Positions 7,304-14,533 of a DNA stretch of 19,208 nt are shown in pieces. The translations under genes were made by a program, and so were the position numbers. Origin of the DNA: an uncultured Erysipelotrichaceae bacterium (GTDB lineage Bacteria > Bacillota_I > Bacilli_A > Erysipelotrichales > Erysipelotrichaceae); contig CADBPK010000043.1 of NCBI GenBank assembly GCA_902796465.1, positions 1 to 19,208 of the forward strand, read 5' to 3'. How positions within the stretch are numbered: the stretch's first letter is position 1; every line of letters starts with the position of its first letter. The notes beneath the pieces were generated by a model, which had not been told where the DNA came from, searched no databases, and worked only from the letters and a program-made list of their open reading frames with translations.

Positions 7304-9478
7304 ATGCGAAAAGCATTTCGATATCTGAAGCCTTTTGCGCTCTCTGTGCTTGCCGTGATATGCCTGGTATTCGCACAGGTGCAGCTGGAGCTTTCCCTGC
7401 CGGATTATATGTCCGGCATTGTGACCTACGGCATCCAGTACAGCGGCATTAAAGAAACACTGCCGAAAGCGGTAACGGAAGATACATACCGCAAAATGCA
7501 GGTATGGATGTCAGAAGAGGAGCACCCTCTTCTGGAAACAGCTTACCGGGAGATCAGCGCCGGGGATCCGGCTTATATTTCCCGCTATCCCGCCCTTTCC
7601 GAAGGACCGGTCTATGTGCTGGAATCGGAAGAGAACAAGGATGTGCTGGAAAAGGCATTCCTGATCACGGCCATGCTGAAACAGCCGCAGATCCTGGAAG
7701 CCATGAAAATGGAGAATGAAGACGCGCTGTATGCGGCTCTGGCGGAACATCCGGAAATGAAGGAGATGATCCTTTCCGGCATCGAAAAACAGTTTGAGGG
7801 TTATACCGCTGAAAACATGGACGGTGCCCGCCGCATGATGATCAAAAGCGAATATGCCGCCCTCGGCGTCAATGTGGAAAAACTGCAGAGCGGTTATATC
7901 CTGAACGAGGGACTGATCATGCTGGGAATTGCCCTGCTGTGCTCCCTTACCGCTGCCCTGTCCGGCTATATTTCCTCACGCACCGCGACCGGTGCCGCCC
8001 GGAATATGCGCCGGGATGTATTTGCCAAGGTGGAATCCTTCTCCAATGAAGAATTCTCCCGGTTCTCCACAGCATCCCTGATCACGCGCACGACCAATGA
8101 TATCCAGCAGGTCCAGCAGCTCATGAACATGATGCTGAGGATCGTGCTGTTCGCGCCGTTCATGGGACTGACCTCCCTGTTCAAAGTACTGCGCTACCGT
8201 GAACTTGCCGGGATCCTCGGCTGGGTGATCCTGATCATCCTCGTCCTGATGGTGATCATCCTGTATTTCACCATGCCGAGATTCCGCATCGTCCAGCAGA
8301 TGGTGGACCGTCTGAACCTGGTCACCCGCGAACAGCTGAGCGGCATGCTGGTAATACGTGCTTTCAACAATCAGAAAACAGAAGAAAAGCGCTTTGACGA
8401 AGTCAATACGGATCTCACAAAACTGAATATCTTCCTGAACCGTGTCATGGCGGTCATCTCCCCGCTCATGTCGCTGCTGATGAGTTCCGTTTCCATCGTG
8501 ATCATCTGGGTCGGCGCCTCCCATATCGATATGGGCACCATGCAGATCGGCGACATGCTCGCCTTCCTGCAGTATGCCATCCATGTCCTGATGTCCTTCA
8601 TGATCGTAGCCATGATCTTCATCATGATCCCCCGTTCCGCAGTATCTGCCGGCCGTATCTTTGAAGTGCTGGAAACAGAACCGGCGATCAGGGATCCCGA
8701 ACATCCGGAACACCTGCCGGAAGAAAACCGCACCATTACATTTGACCATGTCTGTTTCCGCTATCCAAACGCGGAACAGGATGTTTTGCACGATATCAGC
8801 TTTACCGCTTCACCCGGGGAGACCGTCGCGATGATCGGCTCCACCGGATCCGGCAAATCCACCCTGATCAACCTGATCCCGCGCTTCTTTGACGTCACGG
8901 AAGGCTCCATCCGTTTCGGTGACACCGATATCCGGAATGTCACGCAGCATGAACTGCGTCAGAAGATCGGTTATGTGCCTCAGAAGGGTGTTCTCTTCTC
9001 CGGCACCGTGGATGAAAACCTGCGCTATGCGGATGAAAACGCCACGGAGGAAACCCTGCAGAATGCCCTGGAAGTATCGCAGGCGGCGGAATTCGTTTCC
9101 CAGCTGCCGGAAGGCAGGAATGAAATGATCTCCCAGGGAGGGACCAACGTATCCGGCGGACAGAAACAGAGACTGTCCATTGCCCGGGCATTAAGCAAAC
9201 CCTCCCAGGTCTATATCTTCGATGACACATTCAGCGCCCTGGATTACCAGACGGACGCAAAACTGCGGGAAGCGCTGAACCGCATGATCCGCAAGACGGG
9301 ATCAACGGTATTCATCGTTGCCCAGCGCATCAGTACGATCATGCACGCGGACAAGATCATTGTCCTGGATGAAGGCAAGGTCGCCGGCATGGGCACGCAT
9401 AAGGAACTGCTCGCAGACTGCAGCGTCTATCAGGAAATCGCAGGCTCCCAGCTGAGCCGGGAGGAACTAGGCTTATGA
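7304..9478 (+). CDS. Heterodimeric ABC exporter, subunit with degenerate ATP site
   Basis: 724-residue fused permease/ATPase of the multidrug exporter type (LmrC/BmrC-like side of a heterodimer). TM1 is about residues 11-30 and TM2 about 203-222, leaving an unusually long, mostly polar segment of about 170 residues between them, expected outside the cell. The rest of the membrane domain follows, then an ATPase domain: Walker A GSTGSGKST (512-520), canonical signature VSGGQ (616-620), Walker B IFDDTFSALD with Asp641 instead of the catalytic Glu, and Gln674 (VAQRIS) instead of the switch His. These changes mark the non-hydrolytic site typical of heterodimeric exporters. The stop overlaps the next gene's start (ATGA at 9475-9478), so the subunits are translationally coupled. 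Substrate unknown; drugs, lipids or peptides are all possible. Confidence 0.93.
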   Translation: MRKAFRYLKPFALSVLAVICLVFAQVQLELSLPDYMSGIVTYGIQYSGIKETLPKAVTEDTYRKMQVWMSEEEHPLLETAYREISAGDPAYISRYPALSEGPVYVLESEENKDVLEKAFLITAMLKQPQILEAMKMENEDALYAALAEHPEMKEMILSGIEKQFEGYTAENMDGARRMMIKSEYAALGVNVEKLQSGYILNEGLIMLGIALLCSLTAALSGYISSRTATGAARNMRRDVFAKVESFSNEEFSRFSTASLITRTTNDIQQVQQLMNMMLRIVLFAPFMGLTSLFKVLRYRELAGILGWVILIILVLMVIILYFTMPRFRIVQQMVDRLNLVTREQLSGMLVIRAFNNQKTEEKRFDEVNTDLTKLNIFLNRVMAVISPLMSLLMSSVSIVIIWVGASHIDMGTMQIGDMLAFLQYAIHVLMSFMIVAMIFIMIPRSAVSAGRIFEVLETEPAIRDPEHPEHLPEENRTITFDHVCFRYPNAEQDVLHDISFTASPGETVAMIGSTGSGKSTLINLIPRFFDVTEGSIRFGDTDIRNVTQHELRQKIGYVPQKGVLFSGTVDENLRYADENATEETLQNALEVSQAAEFVSQLPEGRNEMISQGGTNVSGGQKQRLSIARALSKPSQVYIFDDTFSALDYQTDAKLREALNRMIRKTGSTVFIVAQRISTIMHADKIIVLDEGKVAGMGTHKELLADCSVYQEIAGSQLSREELGL

Positions 9479-11334
9479 GTGAGAGAAGAAGACCGAAGAC
9501 CGGCATGCGCGTAAGACCGGGCATGATGGCCGGCGAAAAGGCCAGAAATGTCAAAGGGACTGTACGTCAGCTGATCCGCTATATGCGTCCCTATTACCTG
9601 CAGACACTGATCATCATTATCTTTGCGGCAGGTGCCACCGTATTTACCATCACCGGTCCCAAGATCATGGGAAGCGCGACGACCAAGCTTGCGGAAGGCT
9701 TTGTAGCCAAGTATTCCGGCAAGGGAGGGATCGACTTCGACGCGATCCACAAGATCCTGCTTACCCTGCTTACGATCTATCTCGTTTCCGCATTCCTCAA
9801 CTATCTGCAGCACTGGATGATGTCCGGTGTCACACAGAAGATCACATATCGTCTCCGTAAGGAGATCTCGGAAAAGATCAACCGTCTGCCGCTGAAGTAT
9901 TTTGATACACAGACACACGGCGAAGTGCTTTCCCGCATCACCAATGACGTAGACGTTGTTTCTCAGTCACTGAACCAGTCCGTCCAGCAGATCTTCACCT
10001 CGCTGGTTACGATCATCGGCATCCTGTACATGATGATCAGCATCTCCTGGCAGCTGACCCTGATGGCGCTGATCATCGTACCGCTGTCCGGCATGGCCGC
10101 AGCCCTGATCGTGCAGAACAGCCAGAAGTACTTCAAGGCGCAGCAGGATACGCTGGGCAATGTCAACGGACATATTGAAGAGATGTACGGCGGACATATC
10201 GTCATGAAAGCCTTCAACGGCGAAGAAAAGAGCATCCGGGAATTTGACGAGCTCAATGAGAGGCTGTACCAGTCCGCATGGAAGGCACAGTTCATGAGCG
10301 GGATCATGCAGCCGATCACAAACTTCATCGGCAATCTCGGCTACGTAGGCTGCTGCGTGCTGGGCGGCTGGCTGGCTGTGCACAACGGTCTCTCCATCGG
10401 CAACATCCAGGCATTTATTACCTATGTGCGGAATTTCAACCAGCCGATCACCCAGACTGCACAGATCATGAACATCCTGCAGGCAACGATTGCCGCTGCC
10501 GAACGTGTATTCGAATTTCTGAATGAAGCGGAAGAGATCCCGGATCCGGCAGAACCGCTGTCCGTACGGAACGAGGCGGGCGAACTTGCCGTCAAAGGAA
10601 ATGTTACATTTGACCATGTCCACTTCGGCTATGATCCCGAGAAGATCATCATCCATGATTTCTCAGCGTATATTGCCCGCGGTTCACAGGTCGCCATCGT
10701 CGGCCCTACCGGCGCCGGCAAAACGACGATCGTCAAGCTGCTCATGCGCTTCTATGAGCTGAACGGCGGTGCGATCTATGTGGACGGCAGGGATATCTCA
10801 AAACTGAAACGGAATGATCTGCGTGACTGCTTCGGCATGGTTCTCCAGGATGCCTGGCTGCACAGCGGCACGATCATGGAAAATATCCGCTACGGACGCA
10901 AGGACGCAACGGATGAAGAAGTCATCAAAGCCGCCAATGATGCCTATGTGGATCACTTCATCCGCACACTGGAGAACGGCTACAACACCGTGATCAATGA
11001 AGAATCCACGAATATCTCGCAGGGCCAGAAACAGCTTCTGACCATAGCCCGTGCTTTCCTGTCGGATCCGCGCATCCTGATCCTGGACGAAGCGACTTCC
11101 TCGGTCGATACCCGTACGGAGATCCTGATCCAGAAAGGCATGGAAAACCTTATGAAAGGAAGGACTTCCTTCGTGATCGCCCACCGTCTTTCCACGATCC
11201 GCAATGCGGATATGATCCTGTGCATGGATCATGGCGATATCGTGGAGATCGGCAGCCATGAGGAACTGCTCGCCAAGAACGGCTTCTACGCGAAGCTGTA
11301 CAATGCCCAGTTCGAGCAGCCGGAACTTGTTTAA
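9475..11334 (+). CDS. Heterodimeric ABC exporter, subunit with catalytic ATP site
   Basis: 619-residue permease/ATPase half-transporter, partner of the preceding gene (LmrD/BmrD-like). A basic N-terminal tail of about 35 residues precedes the first helix (YLQTLIIIIFAAGATVF). The ATPase domain has Walker A GPTGAGKTT (410-418), Walker B ILDEATSSVD with catalytic Glu539, and switch His570 (IAHRLS). Its signature is altered to NISQGQ (513-518). The intact catalytic site should therefore form from this subunit's Walker motifs plus the VSGGQ of the other subunit. GGAGG about 12 nt upstream and the 4-bp overlap support coupled translation. No terminator is evident in the 42 bp to the next gene, so read-through into the DUF4003-like gene is possible. 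Confidence 0.95.
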   Translation: MSERRRPKTGMRVRPGMMAGEKARNVKGTVRQLIRYMRPYYLQTLIIIIFAAGATVFTITGPKIMGSATTKLAEGFVAKYSGKGGIDFDAIHKILLTLLTIYLVSAFLNYLQHWMMSGVTQKITYRLRKEISEKINRLPLKYFDTQTHGEVLSRITNDVDVVSQSLNQSVQQIFTSLVTIIGILYMMISISWQLTLMALIIVPLSGMAAALIVQNSQKYFKAQQDTLGNVNGHIEEMYGGHIVMKAFNGEEKSIREFDELNERLYQSAWKAQFMSGIMQPITNFIGNLGYVGCCVLGGWLAVHNGLSIGNIQAFITYVRNFNQPITQTAQIMNILQATIAAAERVFEFLNEAEEIPDPAEPLSVRNEAGELAVKGNVTFDHVHFGYDPEKIIIHDFSAYIARGSQVAIVGPTGAGKTTIVKLLMRFYELNGGAIYVDGRDISKLKRNDLRDCFGMVLQDAWLHSGTIMENIRYGRKDATDEEVIKAANDAYVDHFIRTLENGYNTVINEESTNISQGQKQLLTIARAFLSDPRILILDEATSSVDTRTEILIQKGMENLMKGRTSFVIAHRLSTIRNADMILCMDHGDIVEIGSHEELLAKNGFYAKLYNAQFEQPELV

Positions 11335-11341
11335 GATAGAT

Positions 11342-11370
11342 TTTGGAGTTCGATAAAATCGTTCTATAAT
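11342..11370 (+). promoter_or_regulatory. Promoter of the DUF4003-like gene, abutting the start codon
   Basis: A perfect TATAAT (11365-11370) with TTTGGA 17 nt upstream (11342-11347; TTGGAG at 16 nt is the alternative). The -10 ends 6 nt before ATG 11377, putting the expected transcription start on the A of ATG. An inverted repeat, GATTTT (11339-11344) and AAAATC (11355-11360), spans the -35 and could be an operator. Confidence 0.6.
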
Positions 11371-11376
11371 AGTCTC

Positions 11377-12327
11377 ATGAAAAAAGATCTTAAAGTTATT
11401 TGTGATGAATTTCTGGTCTATCAGGATATGGTTAAAGATCAGTACTTCGGCGGCTACCGGACCGTATACCCGGTATGCGCCTACATCTATCTCGCAAAGC
11501 GGGAAGTTCCGAATCTGGACTTTCTGCGTTACTGCAAAACACTGATGAAAAAGGAATTCGGTGCGTTCTCCTCCTTCCGCTCCTACGGGGAAAAGATCTT
11601 CACCGTCCTCCTGGCAATTGATCCGGAACCGGAAAGAAAGCTTGCCCTGTCGCTGGCAGCCTACCAGTTCCTGCGCACACGCTTCCACGGCAGCGCATTT
11701 CTGCCCCTTCTGGCATTGTGGATGACGGACAACGTCGTAACGGACGATTATGTCGTCATAGCGGAAAAGACAAATACCATCTACCGCATGATGAATGACG
11801 AGCATTTCTTCCTGACCACCTCGGAAGATGTGCCGTTTGCCGGACTCCTGGCCATGACTGACCGGGATGAGCCTGCGATCATCCGTGAAATGGAATATAT
11901 CTTTGACCGGCTGAACAAGCGCTTCCCGTTCCATAAAAACGCAATGCAGACACTGAGCCAGGCACTGACATTATGTTACGGGGATCCTGACGAGAAATGT
12001 GACAACCTGTTCTCCCTGTATTCCAAACTGGAGAACAAAGGCATCCACTACAGCAAGTCCTATGAGATCGCCATCCTCGGCATCCTGGCCAATATCGGCA
12101 TCGACCACGGCATGATCCTGCGTGATTTCTCGGAAGTTGATAAATACCTCGCCAAACAGAGCGGCTACGGTTTCCTCGGCTTCGGCAGAAGAAGCCGCTA
12201 CATGCACACCGTCATGATCCTGATGTCCTATCATATGGCCAACAACATCGAAGCAGTCAATGCCGTTATCCTGGCTGCCCTTCTGGAGATCCAGGAATCA
12301 CAGCAGGCCGCTGCCGCAGCTGCGTAA
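11377..12327 (+). CDS. DUF4003-like protein of unknown function
   Basis: 316-residue soluble, mostly helical protein with no signal peptide or membrane helix. The overall pattern resembles DUF4003 proteins of Bacillota: regularly spaced helical repeats, a FPFHKNAMQTLSQALTL segment, and a conserved-looking SGYGFLGFGRRSRYMHTVMIL stretch near residues 265-285. No catalytic motif is recognisable. The C-terminus ends in QQ plus six alanines, probably a disordered tail. There is no Shine-Dalgarno upstream, and TATAAT ends 6 nt before the ATG, so the mRNA may be leaderless. It follows the ABC exporter closely but has its own promoter, so a functional link is only possible. The family call is from memory of the pattern. 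Confidence 0.7.
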   Translation: MKKDLKVICDEFLVYQDMVKDQYFGGYRTVYPVCAYIYLAKREVPNLDFLRYCKTLMKKEFGAFSSFRSYGEKIFTVLLAIDPEPERKLALSLAAYQFLRTRFHGSAFLPLLALWMTDNVVTDDYVVIAEKTNTIYRMMNDEHFFLTTSEDVPFAGLLAMTDRDEPAIIREMEYIFDRLNKRFPFHKNAMQTLSQALTLCYGDPDEKCDNLFSLYSKLENKGIHYSKSYEIAILGILANIGIDHGMILRDFSEVDKYLAKQSGYGFLGFGRRSRYMHTVMILMSYHMANNIEAVNAVILAALLEIQESQQAAAAAA

Positions 12328-12345
12328 GCATTCAAATGAAATCCA

Positions 12346-12396
12346 AAAAACAGGTGATGTGAAGATCACAGCAGATCTTCCCGTTCACCTGTTTTC
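12346..12396. repeat. 51-bp repeat, copy A (left of the toxin-antitoxin pair)
   Basis: Identical to 13087-13137 except for one base (12384 T versus C), offset exactly 741 bp. Weaker similarity appears to continue outward on both sides: TTCAAAT at 12331-12337 versus 13080-13086, and TGTATT at 12404-12409 versus 13142-13147, with small indels. In copy B the sequence encodes the last codons of the minus-strand membrane protein. Copy A keeps the same reading frame (KTGEREDLL then stop at 12366-12368), its one difference being a synonymous Glu codon. It looks like a duplicated gene end. Confidence 0.95.
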
Positions 12397-12402
12397 TTTT
12401 TT
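12347..12402 (+). terminator. Bidirectional intrinsic terminator in repeat copy A
   Basis: AAAACAGGTGA (12347-12357) pairs with TCACCTGTTTT (12385-12395). An inner stem, GAAGATC (12361-12367) and GATCTTC (12374-12380), closes on ACAGCA. T-rich sequence follows to 12402. The A-run on the left would act as the U-tract for the opposite strand. It ends the DUF4003-like transcript. Confidence 0.85.
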
Positions 12403-12487
12403 ATGTATTATTTCAAAACATACGAATATATTCATTATAGAAGATGACTTGATTGTCAAATTATTCGTCGCTTATATTCACAATATG

Positions 12488-12516
12488 TTGACATTCGCCG
12501 AATTATTGAATACTTT
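12488..12516 (+). promoter_or_regulatory. Promoter of the toxin-antitoxin operon with candidate operator
   Basis: A perfect TTGACA (12488-12493), a 17-nt spacer and TACTTT (12511-12516). Inside the spacer ATTCG-C-CGAAT (12493-12503) is an inverted repeat well placed for binding by the ribbon-helix-helix antitoxin, as expected for autoregulated DinJ/RelB-type operons. The surrounding 12400-12540 is strikingly AT-rich by eye and holds nothing else I recognise except a GAATATATTC palindrome at 12424-12433. Confidence 0.65.
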
Positions 12517-12527
12517 GATAAAGAAAT

Positions 12528-12531
12528 GAGG
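12528..12531 (+). promoter_or_regulatory. Shine-Dalgarno deciding the antitoxin start
   Basis: GAGG lies 9 nt before ATG 12541 and overlaps the earlier in-frame ATG at 12526, which has no ribosome binding site. The start is therefore 12541, and the protein begins MATTNLNIRTDKD, as DinJ-type antitoxins do. Confidence 0.7.
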
Positions 12532-12540
12532 TATAAAACT

Positions 12541-12813
12541 ATGGCGACAACAAATCTGAATATCAGAACTGACAAGGATATTAAGGATCAGGCAGAACAG
12601 ATTTTTAATGAACTGGGCCTGACGATGACCGTAGCAGTTAACATTTTTCTGCGTACAGCGATCAGGGAACGCGGTATTCCTTTCAGTTTAAAGCTCGACA
12701 AACCGAATGAAACAACTGCATCCGCTATCGAAGAAGGAAGACGTCTTGCGGCTGACAGCAATTCAAAGGGATATGACAATCTGGAGGACTTAAAAACTGC
12801 GCTTGATTTATGA
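12541..12813 (+). CDS. RelB/DinJ family antitoxin
   Basis: 90-residue ribbon-helix-helix antitoxin. The N-terminal half (about 1-45) has the DinJ pattern: TNLNIRTDKDIKDQAEQIF (beta strand plus first helix), then LGLTMTVAVNIFLRTAIRERGIPF. The C-terminal half, rich in acidic residues and lysine, should wrap and neutralise the toxin. The dimer typically binds its own promoter and represses the operon, with the toxin as co-repressor. The last four bases overlap the toxin start (ATGA), a standard arrangement. The pair is AT-richer than its neighbours by eye and sits between two copies of a 51-bp repeat, which suggests it was acquired later than the flanking genes. Confidence 0.93.
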   Translation: MATTNLNIRTDKDIKDQAEQIFNELGLTMTVAVNIFLRTAIRERGIPFSLKLDKPNETTASAIEEGRRLAADSNSKGYDNLEDLKTALDL

Positions 12814-13088
12814 AATATACCGTCAAATTTACCTCTCAGTTCAAAAAAGATGTAAAACTTGCAAAAAAGCAGAAAAAGGATCTTGATAAGCTGTTTGATG
12901 TTATCGGAATTCTTTCTGCCGGCGGGGTACTTGACGGAAAATACCGGGATCATGAATTGTCCGGAGAATATCACGGAACACATGAATGCCATATACAGCC
13001 AGACTGGCTTCTGATCTACGAAATAATGAATGAGAATCATGTTCTGATGCTGAATCGTCTCGGATCACATTCTGATTTGTTCAAATAA
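12810..13088 (+). CDS. YafQ family mRNA-interferase toxin
   Basis: 92-residue RelE-superfamily ribonuclease that cleaves mRNA on the ribosome when the antitoxin is degraded. Key residues line up with E. coli YafQ: His48 (RDHEL), His61 (ECHI), Asp65-Trp66 (QPDWLLIYE), Arg83 and His87 (NRLGSHSDLF). One difference from the usual GxRxCH pattern: the Arg two residues before Cys is His58 (GTHECH). Active-site residues are otherwise intact, so it is probably functional. Translation is coupled to the antitoxin by a 4-bp overlap; the nearest GGAGG is 22 nt upstream. Its stop codon shares its last two bases with the first two of repeat copy B, which supplies the terminator. Confidence 0.94.
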   Translation: MKYTVKFTSQFKKDVKLAKKQKKDLDKLFDVIGILSAGGVLDGKYRDHELSGEYHGTHECHIQPDWLLIYEIMNENHVLMLNRLGSHSDLFK

Positions 13089-13137
13089 AAACAGGTGATG
13101 TGAAGATCACAGCAGATCTTCCCGCTCACCTGTTTTC
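13087..13137. repeat. 51-bp repeat, copy B (right of the toxin-antitoxin pair)
   Basis: Matches 12346-12396 at 50 of 51 positions. It touches three functions: its first two bases belong to the toxin stop codon, it forms a bidirectional terminator, and positions 13107-13137 encode the last ten or so codons and the stop of the minus-strand membrane protein. Direct copies bracketing a foreign-looking cassette, with one copy completing the end of a gene, resemble insertion by recombination at a gene end. Confidence 0.95.
13088..13136. terminator. Bidirectional intrinsic terminator in repeat copy B
   Basis: Same fold as copy A: AAAACAGGTGA (13088-13098) with TCACCTGTTTT (13126-13136), and inner stem GAAGATC (13102-13108) with GATCTTC (13115-13121). 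It serves the toxin-antitoxin operon on the plus strand and the convergent operon on the minus strand, whose last stop codon lies within the hairpin. Confidence 0.8.
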
Positions 13138-13679
13138 ATTTTGTATTCTGCGCCCAGTTCTTTGAGCGAACCGGTGCCTTCCGGCGTTATGCCGTCGATC
13201 CGCATGTCCGGATTCTTCCGTTTGAAGAAAGCCGCAACACGTTTCGCCTGTTTCGGAAAATCACATTCGATGGTAAATGTATCATCTCCCTGTGCCACAT
13301 ACAGGAAACATTTGCCGTTCTTGCCGTCTGCGTAGGCGATCCGTTCAATGCCGGTAACCGGACGTTCCGTTACCTGCAGGTTTTCGCATACCAGCATCCG
13401 GTCTTCCAGAAACATGGAATGATGCGCCATGCCTCCGTGCTCGAAGTATTCATCCGGATTCTGTATATTTTTAAATACCTTCGCACATGCGAATTTTTTC
13501 TTGTAGTAGAGAAATGTCATGATCGCCAGGATCACCGTGAGAATGATCATCAGCGGTCTGACTTTGGAAATGTTCTTGTCATTCCGTATGAATGCCAGGA
13601 CAAAGATCAGGATCGCCGGCAATGTCAGTCCGAAGCTGTACCGGTAGCTGATGAGTGACTGATAAAATCGTTTTGTCAT
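13107..13679 (-). CDS. Small two-helix membrane protein, possibly YcxB-like
   Basis: 190 residues: two N-terminal membrane helices (about 12-30, LTLPAILIFVLAFI, and 38-57, MIILTVILAIMTFLYY) followed by a soluble domain of about 130 residues with alternating strands (HHSMFLEDRMLVCENLQVTE, IERIAYADG, CFLYVAQGDDTFTIEC) and a terminal helix PKQAKRVAAFFKRK. Two helices plus this beta domain recall YcxB-like proteins, but I cannot confirm it. The start at 13679 (MTKRFYQS) is chosen because it overlaps the esterase stop by 4 bp (ATGA) and has AGGACG upstream; the ORF runs 21 codons further upstream, but those lie within the esterase gene. The last codons and stop lie in repeat copy B. Confidence 0.7.
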   Translation of the reverse strand: MTKRFYQSLISYRYSFGLTLPAILIFVLAFIRNDKNISKVRPLMIILTVILAIMTFLYYKKKFACAKVFKNIQNPDEYFEHGGMAHHSMFLEDRMLVCENLQVTERPVTGIERIAYADGKNGKCFLYVAQGDDTFTIECDFPKQAKRVAAFFKRKNPDMRIDGITPEGTGSLKELGAEYKMKTGEREDLL

Positions 13680-14521
13680 TCTTCGTCCTGCCTGACATGT
13701 CCGCTGGAGATGCCGGCTGTTTCCTTTTTCAGCGGCAGCCACGGGATGAATTTATTGATGCATTCCTCCCAGAATACCCAGTCATGACCGCCGCCCCATT
13801 TGAGGTATGTCAGGTCATAACCAAGTTTTTCCAGAAGTGCCGCGAATTTGTCATTCGGTGTCACCAGGAAATCTTCCGTTCCGCATGCCATCCAGATCTT
13901 CGGCAGCTGCAGGCCTTTCTTCACATCATCCTCTGCCAGGAATTCCGGATCGTTGACGGAACCGTCATAGTCTTTGATATCATCGAGATCGAACATGGTC
14001 TCATACATCTTCCTTGTACAGAAGATCTGTCCTGGATCATTGGTGGAATTCAGGATGCCTTCCTTGTTGATGCCTGCGCTGAACAGACCGAGATATCCGA
14101 ATTTTTCCGGATGACGCAGTCCGTTGACACAGGCACCGAATCCGCCCATGGAAAGACCGGCCAGGAAGGTATCTTCCCTTTTCTTTGATACAGGGAAGGT
14201 CGCTTCAATGATCTGCGGCAGTTCCTCGGCAATAAAAGTGCCGTACAGGTCGCCGCTCTTTGTGGAATCACAGTAGAACTTGTTGTCTCCGCTCGGCGTC
14301 ACAACACACAGGTCATACGCGTCTGCCAGTTTCATTAATGTTGTGCCGCATACCCAGTCTGTATAGTTGCCGAAGATGCCGTGCAGAAGATACAGGACCG
14401 GATATTCTTTTTCCCTTGGTTTCTCGCCGAGGAATGTACGCTTGTCAGTCGGAATGACCACATTGACGGTAACCGTACGCTTCAGACTGTTGGAAAAGAA
14501 ATTCATTTCAATCAGTGCCAT
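13676..14521 (-). CDS. EstA/tributyrin-esterase-type alpha/beta hydrolase
   Basis: 281-residue cytoplasmic serine esterase of the esterase D/EstA group, acting on short-chain esters or acetylated sugars. A full triad is visible: Ser124 in AGLSMGGFG, Asp217 in CGTEDF, and His246 in WGGGHDWVFWEE, with the oxyanion motif LLHGIFGNYTDW (46-57). No signal peptide is present. AAAGGAG before ATG 14521 overlaps the end of the phosphoglucomutase gene (12 bp gap), indicating co-transcription. Its stop overlaps the start of the small membrane protein gene. A neighbouring sugar-phosphate mutase fits a role in sugar or glycan ester metabolism, but that is inference. Confidence 0.88.
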   Translation of the reverse strand: MALIEMNFFSNSLKRTVTVNVVIPTDKRTFLGEKPREKEYPVLYLLHGIFGNYTDWVCGTTLMKLADAYDLCVVTPSGDNKFYCDSTKSGDLYGTFIAEELPQIIEATFPVSKKREDTFLAGLSMGGFGACVNGLRHPEKFGYLGLFSAGINKEGILNSTNDPGQIFCTRKMYETMFDLDDIKDYDGSVNDPEFLAEDDVKKGLQLPKIWMACGTEDFLVTPNDKFAALLEKLGYDLTYLKWGGGHDWVFWEECINKFIPWLPLKKETAGISSGHVRQDEE

Positions 14522-14533
14522 AATAATCTCCTT

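Noticed and set aside
7976..8791. 271-codon minus-strand frame rich in His and Asp inside the ABC gene
   Set aside because: Shadow frame: the His/Asp richness is the reverse complement of Met/Ile/Val-rich membrane segments of the exporter.
12526..12540. Upstream in-frame ATG for the antitoxin
   Set aside because: It has no ribosome binding site, and the GAGG serving the next ATG overlaps it. Starting at 12541 gives the normal DinJ N-terminus.
12346..13137. Two-unit CRISPR or larger repeat array
   Set aside because: Only two copies exist, 741 bp apart, with genes between them; they are terminators, not CRISPR repeats.
13680..13742. Extra N-terminal 21 codons of the small membrane protein
   Set aside because: They lie entirely inside the esterase gene; the ATGA overlap start with its own Shine-Dalgarno is better.
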